Assembly (NCBI GenBank): GCA_015233465.1 | Contig: JADFXP010000022.1 | Location: 1 to 51,405 of the forward strand | DNA: 51,405 nucleotides | Direction: 5' to 3' | From: Candidatus Magnetominusculus dajiuhuensis | GTDB taxonomy: Bacteria; Nitrospirota; Thermodesulfovibrionia; Thermodesulfovibrionales; Magnetobacteriaceae | Part shown: one piece after another, positions 16,080 to 24,529 of the stretch | Layout: every line of letters begins with the position of its first letter | Position numbering within the stretch: the stretch's first letter is position 1 | The notes under the pieces: model-generated | Told to the model about the DNA's origin: nothing | Databases searched by the model: none | What the model saw: only the letters and a program-made list of their open reading frames with translations | Translations under genes and position numbers: made by a program

Positions 16080-16716
16080 CACGTAATATGGAGATTAATT
16101 CTCGCATGTCTTTATATATGAAATAATCGGCGCTTTGTAACGTGTCTATTGACCTAAATCCATAGGTAACCGCTATTGTCTTTACCCCAGCACTAATTCC
16201 TGCATTTATATCATTACTGCTGTCGCCTATCATTATTGTTTGCTCTGGAATAACATTAAAGAAATCCATTGCCATTTGCAAAGGAATAGGGGAGGGTTTC
16301 TTCTCTGGAACGCTGTCTCCTCCCAATAAAAGATCAATATAAGGCTCAATTCCTAATTCCTTTATTATCAGCTTTGACATCTGCTCACGTTTGTTTGAAA
16401 TGACTGCTTTTTTATAATTTGATAGTTCTTTAAGGGTTTCAAGTACACCTGGATATGGTTTTGTATATTCAGTTATATGCGCTAAATAATATTCTGAAAA
16501 TACTGCAATCGCAGAGTCTCTTATCTCAATAGTTGTATTTCCAATTAGTTTTTCAAATAATTGAGTAATTCCATCACCTACAACTCTCATTGTGTCTTCA
16601 TCACTTAATTTAGGCACTCCTAATGGGCTAAGCGCATAATTCAAGGCATTTGCAATATCTGTTTTAGAATCAACAAGCGTTCCATCTAAATCGAATAATA
16701 TTAGTTTTATCTGCAT
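16027..16716 (-). CDS. gph: HAD-superfamily phosphatase, probable phosphoglycolate phosphatase
   Basis: A 229-residue HAD hydrolase. Motif I with the nucleophile is FDLDGTLVDSK (residues 8-18), the Ser/Thr of motif II is in AVISNKRE (about 109-116), and motifs III/IV are KKPSPIPL (about 138-145) and MIGDSSNDI (about 161-169). The sequence and cap domain fit phosphoglycolate phosphatase (Gph), which removes 2-phosphoglycolate formed in DNA repair; related pyrophosphatases (PpaX) cannot be excluded. The last ~16 residues (GQIGAIAPNPMNSLRDF) are unlike the family. They are encoded by the two-hairpin repeat C, which also provides the stop codon. The normal protein would end near ELISIL. Confidence 0.85.
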   Translation of the reverse strand: MQIKLILFDLDGTLVDSKTDIANALNYALSPLGVPKLSDEDTMRVVGDGITQLFEKLIGNTTIEIRDSAIAVFSEYYLAHITEYTKPYPGVLETLKELSNYKKAVISNKREQMSKLIIKELGIEPYIDLLLGGDSVPEKKPSPIPLQMAMDFFNVIPEQTIMIGDSSNDINAGISAGVKTIAVTYGFRSIDTLQSADYFIYKDMRELISILRGQIGAIAPNPMNSLRDF

Positions 16717-16718
16717 AA

Positions 16719-16955
16719 TTATTTACGAGAATTCATGATCCTTTCATATTTTTCAGCGCCTACACATTCTTTAGCAGATGGACACCAGTCGATGCAGGTA
16801 GTCTTCATAGCTCTGTTAATCATTTTACCGCAATGTGAACATTTTATTTCAGTTTCATCTGTCCATATTTCATTAAATGTACGACAAAAAACACAAGCAA
16901 TCAATTCTGGCGTTGGGCTAGTAATCTCACGGCTGCCCGGACAACTTTCTTTCAT
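16719..16955 (-). CDS. Small cysteine-rich zinc-ribbon protein
   Basis: A 78-residue protein beginning MKESCPGSREITSPTPE. It has CVFC (residues 22-25) and CSHC (about 39-42), a classic four-cysteine zinc ribbon, followed by CIDWCPSAKECVG (about 54-66). The whole pattern, including the CPGS start and the CIDWC...ECVG tail, is conserved in a widespread family of short proteins, sometimes annotated as N-terminal pieces of phosphohydrolases, with no demonstrated function that I know of. It starts behind a strong GGAGGTAGAGT-ATG ribosome site. Its stop is two bases before the gph start, so it is co-transcribed with gph and proS. A DNA- or RNA-binding or metal-sensing role is possible but not shown. 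Confidence 0.7.
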   Translation of the reverse strand: MKESCPGSREITSPTPELIACVFCRTFNEIWTDETEIKCSHCGKMINRAMKTTCIDWCPSAKECVGAEKYERIMNSRK

Positions 16956-17031
16956 ACTCTACCTCCATTTAATATTATTAATTATTATATCATATTTGAG
17001 GAGTTTTCATAAAAAGTTGTGGAACAAAATT

Positions 17032-18078
17032 TTATTGAGGCAGTCTATCTTTCTGTATAAACAAGTATTTTAACTTTAAAGCAGCACTAACAAGTATGAT
17101 TAAAGCTGGAACCTCAACTAATGGGCCTACCACACCAGTAAAGGCTTCAGGTGAATTAAGCCCAAATGTTGCAATTGCAACTGCAATTGCTAATTCAAAA
17201 TTATTGCCTGCAGCTGTAAAAGCTAAGGTTGTTGAGCGCGAGTAGTCAGCTCCTAAGCGTTTGCTAATAAACATTCCAAGTATAAACATGATGCAAAAAT
17301 ATATAACGAGTGGTATCGCTATTTTTATTACATCTAAAGGAATGGAGAGGATCACTCCTCCTTTTAAACTAAACATTACAATAATTGTAAATAATAAAGC
17401 TATTAAGGTTAAATATCCAATTCTGCTGCAAAACTCATTTTCGTACCAAGTGATTCCTTTAGTTTTAACTAATAATAATCTGGTCAGAAATCCAGCAATA
17501 AATGGAATGCCAAGATAAATAAATACAGTCTTAGCAATTTCGCTAATGCCAATATCTACTTTGTAAGAATTCATGCCTAAAACCTTTGGCAGCCAGTAAA
17601 TAAATATCCATGCGTAAATGCTAAATAAAAATACCTGAAACATACTATTAAATGCTACTAATCCTGCGCAATATTCACGGTTACCTTCTGCTAAATCATT
17701 CCAAACAATAACCATTGCTATACAGCGCGCTAAACCAATAAGAATTACCCCAACCATATAATGGGGATGATTATGCAAAAATAATAACGCAAGTGTAAAC
17801 ATCAAAATTGGGCCAACTATCCAATTAAGCAGTAAGGATACGCCTAATATTTTTATGTCCTTAAATATTAAACGCATTTTAGCATAATTCACTTTGGATA
17901 GCGGGGGATACATCATAATGATTAAACCAATTGCAATTGGAATATTTGTAGTCCCAATACTATAACTATTAATTAAGTATTGTAATGAAGGCATAAACTT
18001 ACCCAATATTAAACCAATAAACATGGCTATAAATATCCATAGTGTTAAGTAACGTTCAACGAAGGATAAGGTTTTCAT
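17032..18078 (-). CDS. arsB: Arsenite efflux permease, Acr3 family
   Basis: An inner membrane exporter of arsenite. The 348-residue protein has about ten hydrophobic helices and the Acr3 signatures: the N-terminal [32 protein letters not shown] near residue 80, and [17 protein letters not shown] (about 113-129), where the cysteine is essential in studied members. [10 protein letters not shown] segment lies near the C-terminus. It is Acr3, not the unrelated ArsB of E. coli, although arsB is a common gene name for it. Its start overlaps arsC by four bases. It is the last gene of the arsR-arsC-acr3 operon. No ArsA ATPase is present, so export is driven by the membrane potential. Confidence 0.93.
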   Translation of the reverse strand: MKTLSFVERYLTLWIFIAMFIGLILGKFMPSLQYLINSYSIGTTNIPIAIGLIIMMYPPLSKVNYAKMRLIFKDIKILGVSLLLNWIVGPILMFTLALLFLHNHPHYMVGVILIGLARCIAMVIVWNDLAEGNREYCAGLVAFNSMFQVFLFSIYAWIFIYWLPKVLGMNSYKVDIGISEIAKTVFIYLGIPFIAGFLTRLLLVKTKGITWYENEFCSRIGYLTLIALLFTIIVMFSLKGGVILSIPLDVIKIAIPLVIYFCIMFILGMFISKRLGADYSRSTTLAFTAAGNNFELAIAVAIATFGLNSPEAFTGVVGPLVEVPALIILVSAALKLKYLFIQKDRLPQ

Positions 18079-18506
18079 TTTAAACCTTTAATTAAGTCTG
18101 GTAATTCATTAAGCAAATAAGATTTGATTTCATCACGAACTTGACGGTAGACAGCAAGTTTTGCGAATTCATCAGTAAGGTTAGCGCATAATTTAGGAGG
18201 ATCTTCAAAGGAGCGATGTAATCTCAAAGTATTACCAGTGAATATTGGGCAAGATTCATTTGCGTTATCACAAACAGTTATGACTACATCAAAGGTTATA
18301 TCATTTAATGTATCAACAAGTTTGCTTGTATGACCAGACATGTCTATTCCTAATTCTTTAATCACTTTTACTGCATAAGGATTCACACCATGGGTTTCAA
18401 TCCCTGCAGAATAAAATTTGTGCTGAGGATAAAGAGTATTCCCTAATGCCTCAGCCATTTGGCTGCGACAAGAATTCCCTGTACATAAAAATAGAATCTT
18501 TAACAT
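18075..18506 (-). CDS. arsC: Arsenate reductase, thioredoxin-coupled (low-molecular-weight phosphatase fold)
   Basis: A 143-residue arsenate reductase of the ArsC family related to low-molecular-weight tyrosine phosphatases. The phosphate-binding loop CTGNSCRS (Cys8 to Arg14, CX5R) is at the N-terminus. The redox pair lies in [10 protein letters not shown] (two cysteines seven residues apart, near residues 80-88), which passes electrons via a disulfide to thioredoxin. The DPP motif (ED-PPKL, about 106-112) closes the active site. It reduces arsenate to arsenite, which the adjacent Acr3 exports. It overlaps arsR by seven bases and acr3 by four, so all three are translated from one message. Confidence 0.95.
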   Translation of the reverse strand: MLKILFLCTGNSCRSQMAEALGNTLYPQHKFYSAGIETHGVNPYAVKVIKELGIDMSGHTSKLVDTLNDITFDVVITVCDNANESCPIFTGNTLRLHRSFEDPPKLCANLTDEFAKLAVYRQVRDEIKSYLLNELPDLIKGLK

Positions 18507-18814
18507 TGTTTAGCCCCCTCCATTAGATGAATATTTTGCTCTAATTTGATTTTTGTTGGTTCATCAATGATAGTGTTAATAAAAGAAATAAATAATAGCC
18601 CATAATCAGTAACTCTGTAGTGTTTCCATTTTCCTTTTTTGTAAGATTGAATAAGTCCAACTGAATCAAGTTCTTTTAGATGCCTGGATAAGTTTGATAT
18701 TGATAGGTTAAAACAATATTCCAGATTGCATAGACATAGGTCAGGGAAAGCATTGATTATAAGGAACAACTCTAATCTTGTTGCTTCAGATAATGCGTTA
18801 AAAGTTTTTTCCAT
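18500..18814 (-). CDS. arsR: ArsR/SmtB-family arsenite-responsive repressor
   Basis: A winged-helix repressor of the ars operon. An upstream start at 18850 is possible in frame, but ATG at 18814 has GAGG six bases before it and gives the normal N-terminus MEKTFNALSEATRLELFLII. With this start the protein has 104 residues. The metal site is the CLC pair (Cys27 and Cys29, in place of ELCVC), with another cysteine at 34; the recognition helix is SISNLSRHLKELDSVGLI (about 38-55). The family releases DNA on binding arsenite. A palindrome overlapping the -10 of the operon promoter lies directly upstream and is the likely operator. arsC overlaps its 3' end. Confidence 0.9.
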   Translation of the reverse strand: MEKTFNALSEATRLELFLIINAFPDLCLCNLEYCFNLSISNLSRHLKELDSVGLIQSYKKGKWKHYRVTDYGLLFISFINTIIDEPTKIKLEQNIHLMEGAKQC

Positions 18815-18830
18815 TACAAACCTCGTATGT

Positions 18831-18879
18831 ATATTTGCACAATTATGCAATTATATCATAAGCATAAAAAAACTTGCAA
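18831..18879 (-). promoter_or_regulatory. ars operon promoter and likely ArsR operator
   Basis: On the minus strand, TTGCAA (18879-18874), an 18-base spacer, then TATAAT (18855-18850) form a promoter. Overlapping the -10 and running downstream is a near-perfect 24-base palindrome (18854-18831) built on TTGCA-N6-TGCAA with ATA/TAT flanks. A repressor bound there would block the -10 and early transcription. It lies 16 bases before the arsR start. Confidence 0.65.
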
Positions 18880-18923
18880 GAACTATATGATAATTTGAGA
18901 TCAAAAAGTCTAAAAGATTATAT

Positions 18924-18940
18924 ACCACAGAGACACAGAG
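18924..18940 (+). repeat. Short ACCACAGAGACACAGAG motif
   Basis: The sequence ACCACAGAGACACAGAG stands out in the 480-base gap between arsR and mtaB. It resembles a direct repeat found as a dispersed intergenic motif in many environmental genomes, usually followed by further ACACAGAG units; this copy has only the first unit, followed by AAAAG. The rest of this gap up to 19040 shows only AT-rich sequence. Confidence 0.35.
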
Positions 18941-19040
18941 AAAAGATAAAAAAATAAGTAATTATTTATAATTTTTTGTTTTTCTTTGCGCAGGGATTCA
19001 TTTATGGATGCGTATCTATGGTTTTAATGTTATTTTAATT

Positions 19041-19128
19041 TTAAACATTAAGGAGCAGGTGCCCTTTGGGACACCTGCTCCCGCACATCAGAATATTCTG
19101 TACTAAATAGTTCAAATTAATACTTGAA
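19041..19128 (+). repeat. REP-like palindromic element, copy 1
   Basis: A core imperfect palindrome (19052-19081) has arms GGAGCAGGTGCCC and GGGACACCTGCTCC around a TTT loop; the 3' arm carries one bulged A. It is preceded by TTAAACATTA and followed by CGCACA, a small CAGAATATTCTG palindrome and a second stem TTCAA-N8-TTGAA ending at 19128. The whole arrangement recurs at 49922-50006, and the core recurs inverted at 51206-51250 beside a RAYT transposase. A bulged hairpin is the typical substrate form for RAYT proteins. Confidence 0.75.
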
Positions 19129-19149
19129 CCTCATATTCTCGCACACATA

Positions 19150-19191
19150 ATATTATGTTAAATTATGCTTCTAAATAATTTAACATAATAT
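19150..19191. repeat. Perfect 17-base inverted repeat in the arsR-mtaB gap
   Basis: ATATTATGTTAAATTAT (19150-19166) and its exact complement ATAATTTAACATAATAT (19175-19191) are separated by eight bases. It has no T run and is AT-only except for one G/C pair, so it is not a good terminator. It could be a cruciform-forming site, the binding site of a dimeric regulator, or the end of a decayed insertion. The rest of the gap to 19336 holds no ORF or motif I can name. Confidence 0.5.
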
Positions 19192-19336
19192 ATCTTATCA
19201 GACGTTAAATCTAAACGCAAATTGTTAGGAAAGTGTTAGAATTCTACCTAAAAGACTTCTATAACTCTTACAGAAGACTGATTTAACACAATTGTATAAT
19301 TATTATGCAGATAAAATTTCATTATAAAATAAAGGG

Positions 19337-20569
19337 TTAGGAACTTTTTATGGGGATTCCAGAAATATAATCATTTTTTGAAGAATTTATTAATATTTTA
19401 ATAAGATTTTTACGAACAAGTTTATGCCCATTTTGATTGATAATGATTTTCAAATAATTTTCTGATGTTGCAAAGTATGATTTTCCGTCAAATTTTTCAA
19501 TAATTCCTGTAAGAATTTTACCTACTTGAGATTCCATATAATCTGACTTTATTTGTTTGGAATAATCTGATAAAATCTTTGCGCGTTGTTTTTTTAATGT
19601 AGATTCAACTTGAGATGGAAGATTAGCTGCCTTAGTATTTGTCCTTTTTGAATATGGAAATACATGAAGATAAGTTAGAGGAAGTCCTTTGATAAAATTA
19701 AATGTATTATTAAAAAGTTTTTCTGTTTCACCTGGGAAACCTACAATTATATCAGTTCCGATTGAGATGTTGTCAACAGCGTTATATATCTTTATTATAG
19801 TATCATGGTACTGCTTAGTTATATATGTCCTGTTCATTGCCTTTAGGATCTCATCATCACCGCTTTGAAGGGGAATATGGAGGTGGCTGCAAACCCTTGG
19901 AGATTGAATTACTGATAGCATTCCTTCATCAATCTCTTCTGGTTCAAGAGATGATAACCTTAGACGGATGTTTTGAGTGTTTTTAATTATATATTCTACC
20001 AGCTGCCATAGCCTAAATCCATCCTTTAAATATGCCCCAATATGAATACCTGTTAAGATTGCCTCGTTAAATCCAGATTGCTCAAGGGCTTTAATATCTG
20101 AAAGTATTTCCTGTCTATCTCTGCTGACAGAGTGCCCCCTTGCAATTGGAATTGTGCAATATGAACACGCTGAGTTACATCCATCTTGAATCTTTACAAG
20201 CTCTCTTGCCCTGCTGCTATTATTAAAAATATTACTATAATTTATGCCTGCAAGCTTTTGAAAATAAAGGTTTTTATCCTTTGTTGAAACTACTTCTACA
20301 TCATTGCTTAGTTGTTTTACATTGCTTTGATTTAGCTCTGAATAACAGCCTGTGACATAAACCTTAGCGCCAGTATTTATTGCGCGTCTGATTAATTGTC
20401 TGGATTGATAATCGCTCTTGGCTGTTACTGTACAGGTATTGATTATGCAGATGTCAGGAGATTGATCTAAATTAACTGCAATATGTGAATTTTGGAGCAT
20501 CTGCCTTTCAATTTGAAGGCTTTCAGATTGATTTACCTTGCACCCTAAGGTTAATACTGAGAATCTCAT
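19337..20569 (-). CDS. mtaB: tRNA t6A37 methylthiotransferase MtaB
   Basis: A radical SAM methylthiotransferase that adds a methylthio group to N6-threonylcarbamoyladenosine at position 37 of ANN-decoding tRNAs. The 410-residue protein begins MRFSVLTLGCKVNQSES, the MtaB-type N-terminal UPF0004 motif with the first auxiliary-cluster cysteine. CIINTCTVTAKSD and VYVTGCYSE supply the other two. The radical SAM core has DGCNSACSYCTIPIARG (about 130-146), and a reduced TRAM domain follows near the C-terminus. Its start overlaps the miaB stop (ATGA), so the two tRNA-modifying enzymes for position 37 are made together. MtaB is distinguished from MiaB and RimO by LGCKVNQ versus the MiaB form GCQMN. 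Confidence 0.92.
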   Translation of the reverse strand: MRFSVLTLGCKVNQSESLQIERQMLQNSHIAVNLDQSPDICIINTCTVTAKSDYQSRQLIRRAINTGAKVYVTGCYSELNQSNVKQLSNDVEVVSTKDKNLYFQKLAGINYSNIFNNSSRARELVKIQDGCNSACSYCTIPIARGHSVSRDRQEILSDIKALEQSGFNEAILTGIHIGAYLKDGFRLWQLVEYIIKNTQNIRLRLSSLEPEEIDEGMLSVIQSPRVCSHLHIPLQSGDDEILKAMNRTYITKQYHDTIIKIYNAVDNISIGTDIIVGFPGETEKLFNNTFNFIKGLPLTYLHVFPYSKRTNTKAANLPSQVESTLKKQRAKILSDYSKQIKSDYMESQVGKILTGIIEKFDGKSYFATSENYLKIIINQNGHKLVRKNLIKILINSSKNDYISGIPIKSS

Positions 20570-21867
20570 GGCTTTACTATCTCTCCGTCAAGGGAATGCC
20601 TAAATCCTTGAATAATCTTGATGTCTATAAACATCCCAGCAAATGGAATAAGAGATGGTAATGGATCAAAATTAACTATCTTGTTGGATGTGGTACGTCC
20701 ACACCATCTATTTTTATTGGTTTCACTTCTTCCTTCAACCATCACATTAAATATATTTCCTTCGAGTTTTTTATTTATATTTCCAGTAGTTAGCTCTTGA
20801 ACTTCAAGTATTTCTTTAAGTCTATTTACCTTTATTTCTTCATCAATATGTCCATCCATAGTTGCTGCCTTAGTCTTTGGTCGTTTGGAATATTTAAAGG
20901 CATAGATGCCGTCAAATTGTATTTCTTTTAGTGCGGTAATGGTTTGATTATGGTCAGAATCCGTTTCACCCGGAAAGCCTGCTATTATATCAGAGGTTAT
21001 CGCGATTTCTGGAATCGTTTTTCTTAGTTTAATAGTCTTTTCTTTGAACTGCTCATAAGTATATATCCGATTCATTGCTTTAATTATTGCGTTTGATCCA
21101 GACTGAAGCGGGAGATGAATGTGATTACAAACCTTTTGAAGCTGCGACATTGTATCAATAAGATCATCGTCCAAATCCTTTGGATGGGAGGTTACAAATC
21201 TTATTCTTTCAATGCCCTCTATTTGATGTATAAGGCTAAGAAGTTTAGGAAATGAACAATCCGATTTATATGAATTTACGTTTTGACCAAGCAGGGTTAT
21301 CTCTTTATAACCAGCAGTCCCAAGTTCTTGGATTTCGTTTAGTATGCTTTGAGAGCTTCTTGAGCGCTCTCTGCCTCTCGTATATGGCACAACACAGTAA
21401 CTGCAATAGTTATTGCATCCAAACATTATATTAACAAAGGCCTTTACCTTATCTTGTCTTTCTGCTGTTAATTCAAGGGCATTTACATCATCTTTTTGGT
21501 CTATTGCTATGCCTCCGTTTAAAAGCGTATCTAATTGATCAATATTCTGAGTGCCTAATATAATATCCACAAAAGGACGTTTTTTCTTAAACGCCCTGCC
21601 CTCTTGCTGGGCAATGCAGCCTGCAACTGCAATCTTTAACTGCGGTTTTTTCCGTTTAATTAATTTAACCTTACCTAGTTCGCTGTAAAACTTTTGTTCA
21701 GCCTTTTGTCTGATACTGCAGGTATTAAAAAGTATTAGATCAGCAAAGTTTATATCATCCGTAAGATTGTAACCTTGTTCTATTAATTTAGCGGCAATCT
21801 TTTCACTGTCATGGACATTCATTTGACAACCGAATGTTTGCAGATATGCCATTTTTCTTTCAGTCAT
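20566..21867 (-). CDS. miaB: tRNA i6A37 methylthiotransferase MiaB
   Basis: Adds the methylthio group to N6-isopentenyladenosine 37 in tRNAs reading UNN codons. The MiaB hallmark LQTFGCQMNVHDSEKI is at the N-terminus, with further auxiliary-cluster cysteines in FNTCSIR and AVAGCIAQQEG. The radical SAM cluster is in FGCNNYCSYCVVPYTRGRE. A C-terminal TRAM domain follows (about residues 360-433). The open frame extends to 21921, but that overlaps aas. ATG at 21867 (MTERKMAYLQTF) begins five bases after the aas stop codon and is preferred; ATG at 21852 is an alternative. No strong ribosome site is seen, so coupling to aas translation is likely. mtaB overlaps its 3' end by four bases. Confidence 0.94.
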   Translation of the reverse strand: MTERKMAYLQTFGCQMNVHDSEKIAAKLIEQGYNLTDDINFADLILFNTCSIRQKAEQKFYSELGKVKLIKRKKPQLKIAVAGCIAQQEGRAFKKKRPFVDIILGTQNIDQLDTLLNGGIAIDQKDDVNALELTAERQDKVKAFVNIMFGCNNYCSYCVVPYTRGRERSRSSQSILNEIQELGTAGYKEITLLGQNVNSYKSDCSFPKLLSLIHQIEGIERIRFVTSHPKDLDDDLIDTMSQLQKVCNHIHLPLQSGSNAIIKAMNRIYTYEQFKEKTIKLRKTIPEIAITSDIIAGFPGETDSDHNQTITALKEIQFDGIYAFKYSKRPKTKAATMDGHIDEEIKVNRLKEILEVQELTTGNINKKLEGNIFNVMVEGRSETNKNRWCGRTTSNKIVNFDPLPSLIPFAGMFIDIKIIQGFRHSLDGEIVKP

Positions 21868-21871
21868 TGAT

Positions 21872-24529
21872 TTATTTCTTTTCAGCCATAGCCTGCACGC
21901 TGTCTCTAACCTTATCTGCAATTTCCTGATAATTAACCTTAATTAATTTCTGACTTTGCGTTAATGGGTATATTGGCTTGTCTATTGTAATAGTTATTTT
22001 TGTGGCAAATCGAGGGAATTTTTTATTTCTTGGAAGGGCTTTATAGCTTCCTTTTATGTAAACTGGAATTAGCGGTACATTACTATGTGATGCAAGTATT
22101 GCAATTCCTTTTTTAAACTCTGAGATAGTTCCATCAAATGTCCGTCCGCCTTCAGGGAATATACAAAGGGATTTTTTATTTCTCAACATATAAGATGAAA
22201 GCGTTAGCGCTTTTGTTAAATATGTATCAGGGTCTATTGGTATTACATGGGCAATGGCAGCAAACTTGCGCCGATTACTAAATACCTTTTGTGAACCTTG
22301 AAAAAATAAATCCCTAAATAACCTTCTTGGCAGAAGCGATGAGATTAAAAATGCGTCAAAATAACTGCTGTAGTTTGGACATAATATAAATGGAGTATCT
22401 GTCAGATTCTCCACCCCTTTTATTGAAGCAAAAAAGAATATCTTAAAAAATAGCTTTATACAAAAAAGCATAAAATTGACAAATAGCCGTTCAAAACGCG
22501 AGCGGCTTAGTCCTATTGATTTTAATTCCTCAAATGTAGGCAAGGCTTCCAGTATATCATTAAATCTGTCGCCAGAGTTGGTCTTAATCTTATCATTTCG
22601 AGGCAGAGAATTATGATACCTTAATTTTTCAGTCAAGTCTTGCACGCTTTGGATGTCAAATATAAATGTCTCTGGCAGGTTGAACCCAAGCGTCCTTTCA
22701 AGTTCAACTACAAGCTCTATCTTTTTTAATGAGTCCAGTCCTAGGTCAAGTTCAAGGTTATCCGTTGGAGAAATATTTTCAATACTTCCAGTAATAGTTT
22801 TTATTGAATCAGTGACCTGAGTAAAGAAATCATCTGTTGAAGGTGGTTTTATGATTGTATGTTTTGAGAACTTTTTTATTTTAGTTTTTTCTATATTTTC
22901 TTGAACCAAAAATCTCTGAATCTTGCCAAGCGCTGTCTTTGGAAAAGGTTCCATTGTCATACTAAATCCATTTAATCTCATATAGGATGGGAGCTTTGAA
23001 GACATTTCATGTATCTCCCATTTTAGAAATTCATAGATATTTGCAATATTTCGTCTCTTTGCCTCTTCAATATCAGGGACAATTATTGCGTGTAATGAAG
23101 TACCGTTATGTTCTTTACCATATACGCAGATCTCTTTTATCAAAGGGATAACGCTATAATGTCTTTCTATATCTTCAGGATAGACATTTTTCCCTGATGA
23201 GAGTACTATTACCTCTTTTTTTCGTCCTGTTATAAATAAAAAACCTTCACTATCTATAAATCCTATATCCCCTGTATGAAACCATCCGTCTTTAAGCGCA
23301 TCTTGAGACTCTTCATCCAACTGATAATAGCCGTTCATTACCATAGGCCCTTTTACTAAGATCTCTCCTTCCTCATCCTTTTCTGCATCAATCTTAAGGA
23401 GAACATCTCTTAGAGGAATTCCGGCTGAACCGGGTTTTCTATGGTCAACTGGATTAAATGTGATAACAGGGGAAGTCTCAGTAAGCCCATAACCTTCTAT
23501 AACTGTAAAACCATATGCCTCAAGTCTTTTCATTGTCTCAGGAAGAAGTTTGGCTCCGCCTGAAACAAAAAATCTAAACTGTGCGCCAAATACCTTATGT
23601 ATTTTTGAAAATACTGTCTTCCCAAAATTTAATTCAAAATAACCTCTAAAACTGCTTGTTGCTGCCCTTAGTGTCTTTATTATTGATTTTTTAATAGAAT
23701 TTGAATTATTAATCCTTGATTCAATACCATTAAGTATCATTTCTATTAATTGAGGAACTGCGATAATAACTGTGATCTCTTTATTTTTAATAGTTTCAAT
23801 AAGTTCTGGGCCTTTCAGACCTGTCGGATATGTTATTGTAGCTCCAAGCAAAAGCGGCACTATAAAGGTACACATAAAAGGATAGGCATGATGAAGAGGT
23901 AATACTGCTAAGACATTATCATCACTGCTTATAAGGTTAGTTTGAATGATAGAGTCTGCATCTGTACAGAAATTAAAATGCGTAAGCATTACGCCCTTTG
24001 GGATGCCTGTAGTGCCTGATGTATATATTATGGATGCTAAATCATTAGCAGATACGCTTGACATCTCTTTTACCATTGCAGGCGATGCAGTCTGCCATGT
24101 TGAAGTGAATTCTTGCGAACTAAAATTGATCACATCTATGCCAGCATTTTTTGAAGCTGCGTGTACCTTCTCTTGTGTTGACTCACTAGCAAATACAAGT
24201 ATAGAATTTGAATGATTAATTACATTAAATATCTCAATGCTTCCAATTTCACTGTCAATTGGAACGCAGATTGCTCCAATAGAGGTTGCGGCAATATATA
24301 CTGCGCACCACTCTGGTTTGTTTTCAGAACAAATTGCGATTCTATCAAGGCTTGATATATTTCTAGCCTTTAGCAGTTGTGCTACCCCAGATACCTTTGT
24401 CAAAAATTCGCCGTAGCTTAGGGTTTTCCAACCCTGATCTGCTTTATATATAAAGGCAGTTTTATCTCTGTTCTGTATCGCAGAATGAAAAAATTTCTCT
24501 GGAATTGAACCTAAATGTCTATTTATCAT
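21872..24529 (-). CDS. Fused acyl-ACP/CoA synthetase, acyl carrier domain and acyltransferase (Aas-like)
   Basis: An 885-residue multidomain lipid enzyme. Residues 1-560 are an AMP-forming acyl synthetase with the P-loop IIYTSGTTGIPKGVMLTH (about 165-182) and GYGLTETSPV, GWFHTGDIG and LGKIQRF. Next is a phosphopantetheine carrier domain with LGLDSLKKIE (about 613-622). Residues 660-885 are a PlsC-like glycerolipid acyltransferase with a membrane-associated hydrophobic stretch (about 680-700) and the FPEGGRTFDG motif. The HX4D catalytic motif is altered: the His position is Tyr720 (TAC), reading NYSSYFD. If the family mechanism holds, acyltransferase activity should be impaired. A synthetase-carrier-acyltransferase fusion would activate fatty acids and hand them to lysophospholipid. 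It overlaps the suhB-like gene by four bases. Confidence 0.82.
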   Translation of the reverse strand: MINRHLGSIPEKFFHSAIQNRDKTAFIYKADQGWKTLSYGEFLTKVSGVAQLLKARNISSLDRIAICSENKPEWCAVYIAATSIGAICVPIDSEIGSIEIFNVINHSNSILVFASESTQEKVHAASKNAGIDVINFSSQEFTSTWQTASPAMVKEMSSVSANDLASIIYTSGTTGIPKGVMLTHFNFCTDADSIIQTNLISSDDNVLAVLPLHHAYPFMCTFIVPLLLGATITYPTGLKGPELIETIKNKEITVIIAVPQLIEMILNGIESRINNSNSIKKSIIKTLRAATSSFRGYFELNFGKTVFSKIHKVFGAQFRFFVSGGAKLLPETMKRLEAYGFTVIEGYGLTETSPVITFNPVDHRKPGSAGIPLRDVLLKIDAEKDEEGEILVKGPMVMNGYYQLDEESQDALKDGWFHTGDIGFIDSEGFLFITGRKKEVIVLSSGKNVYPEDIERHYSVIPLIKEICVYGKEHNGTSLHAIIVPDIEEAKRRNIANIYEFLKWEIHEMSSKLPSYMRLNGFSMTMEPFPKTALGKIQRFLVQENIEKTKIKKFSKHTIIKPPSTDDFFTQVTDSIKTITGSIENISPTDNLELDLGLDSLKKIELVVELERTLGFNLPETFIFDIQSVQDLTEKLRYHNSLPRNDKIKTNSGDRFNDILEALPTFEELKSIGLSRSRFERLFVNFMLFCIKLFFKIFFFASIKGVENLTDTPFILCPNYSSYFDAFLISSLLPRRLFRDLFFQGSQKVFSNRRKFAAIAHVIPIDPDTYLTKALTLSSYMLRNKKSLCIFPEGGRTFDGTISEFKKGIAILASHSNVPLIPVYIKGSYKALPRNKKFPRFATKITITIDKPIYPLTQSQKLIKVNYQEIADKVRDSVQAMAEKK

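Noticed and set aside
18856..19336. Hidden gene between arsR and mtaB
   Set aside because: No frame with a start, ribosome site and sensible composition is present; the stretch holds repeats and a palindrome.
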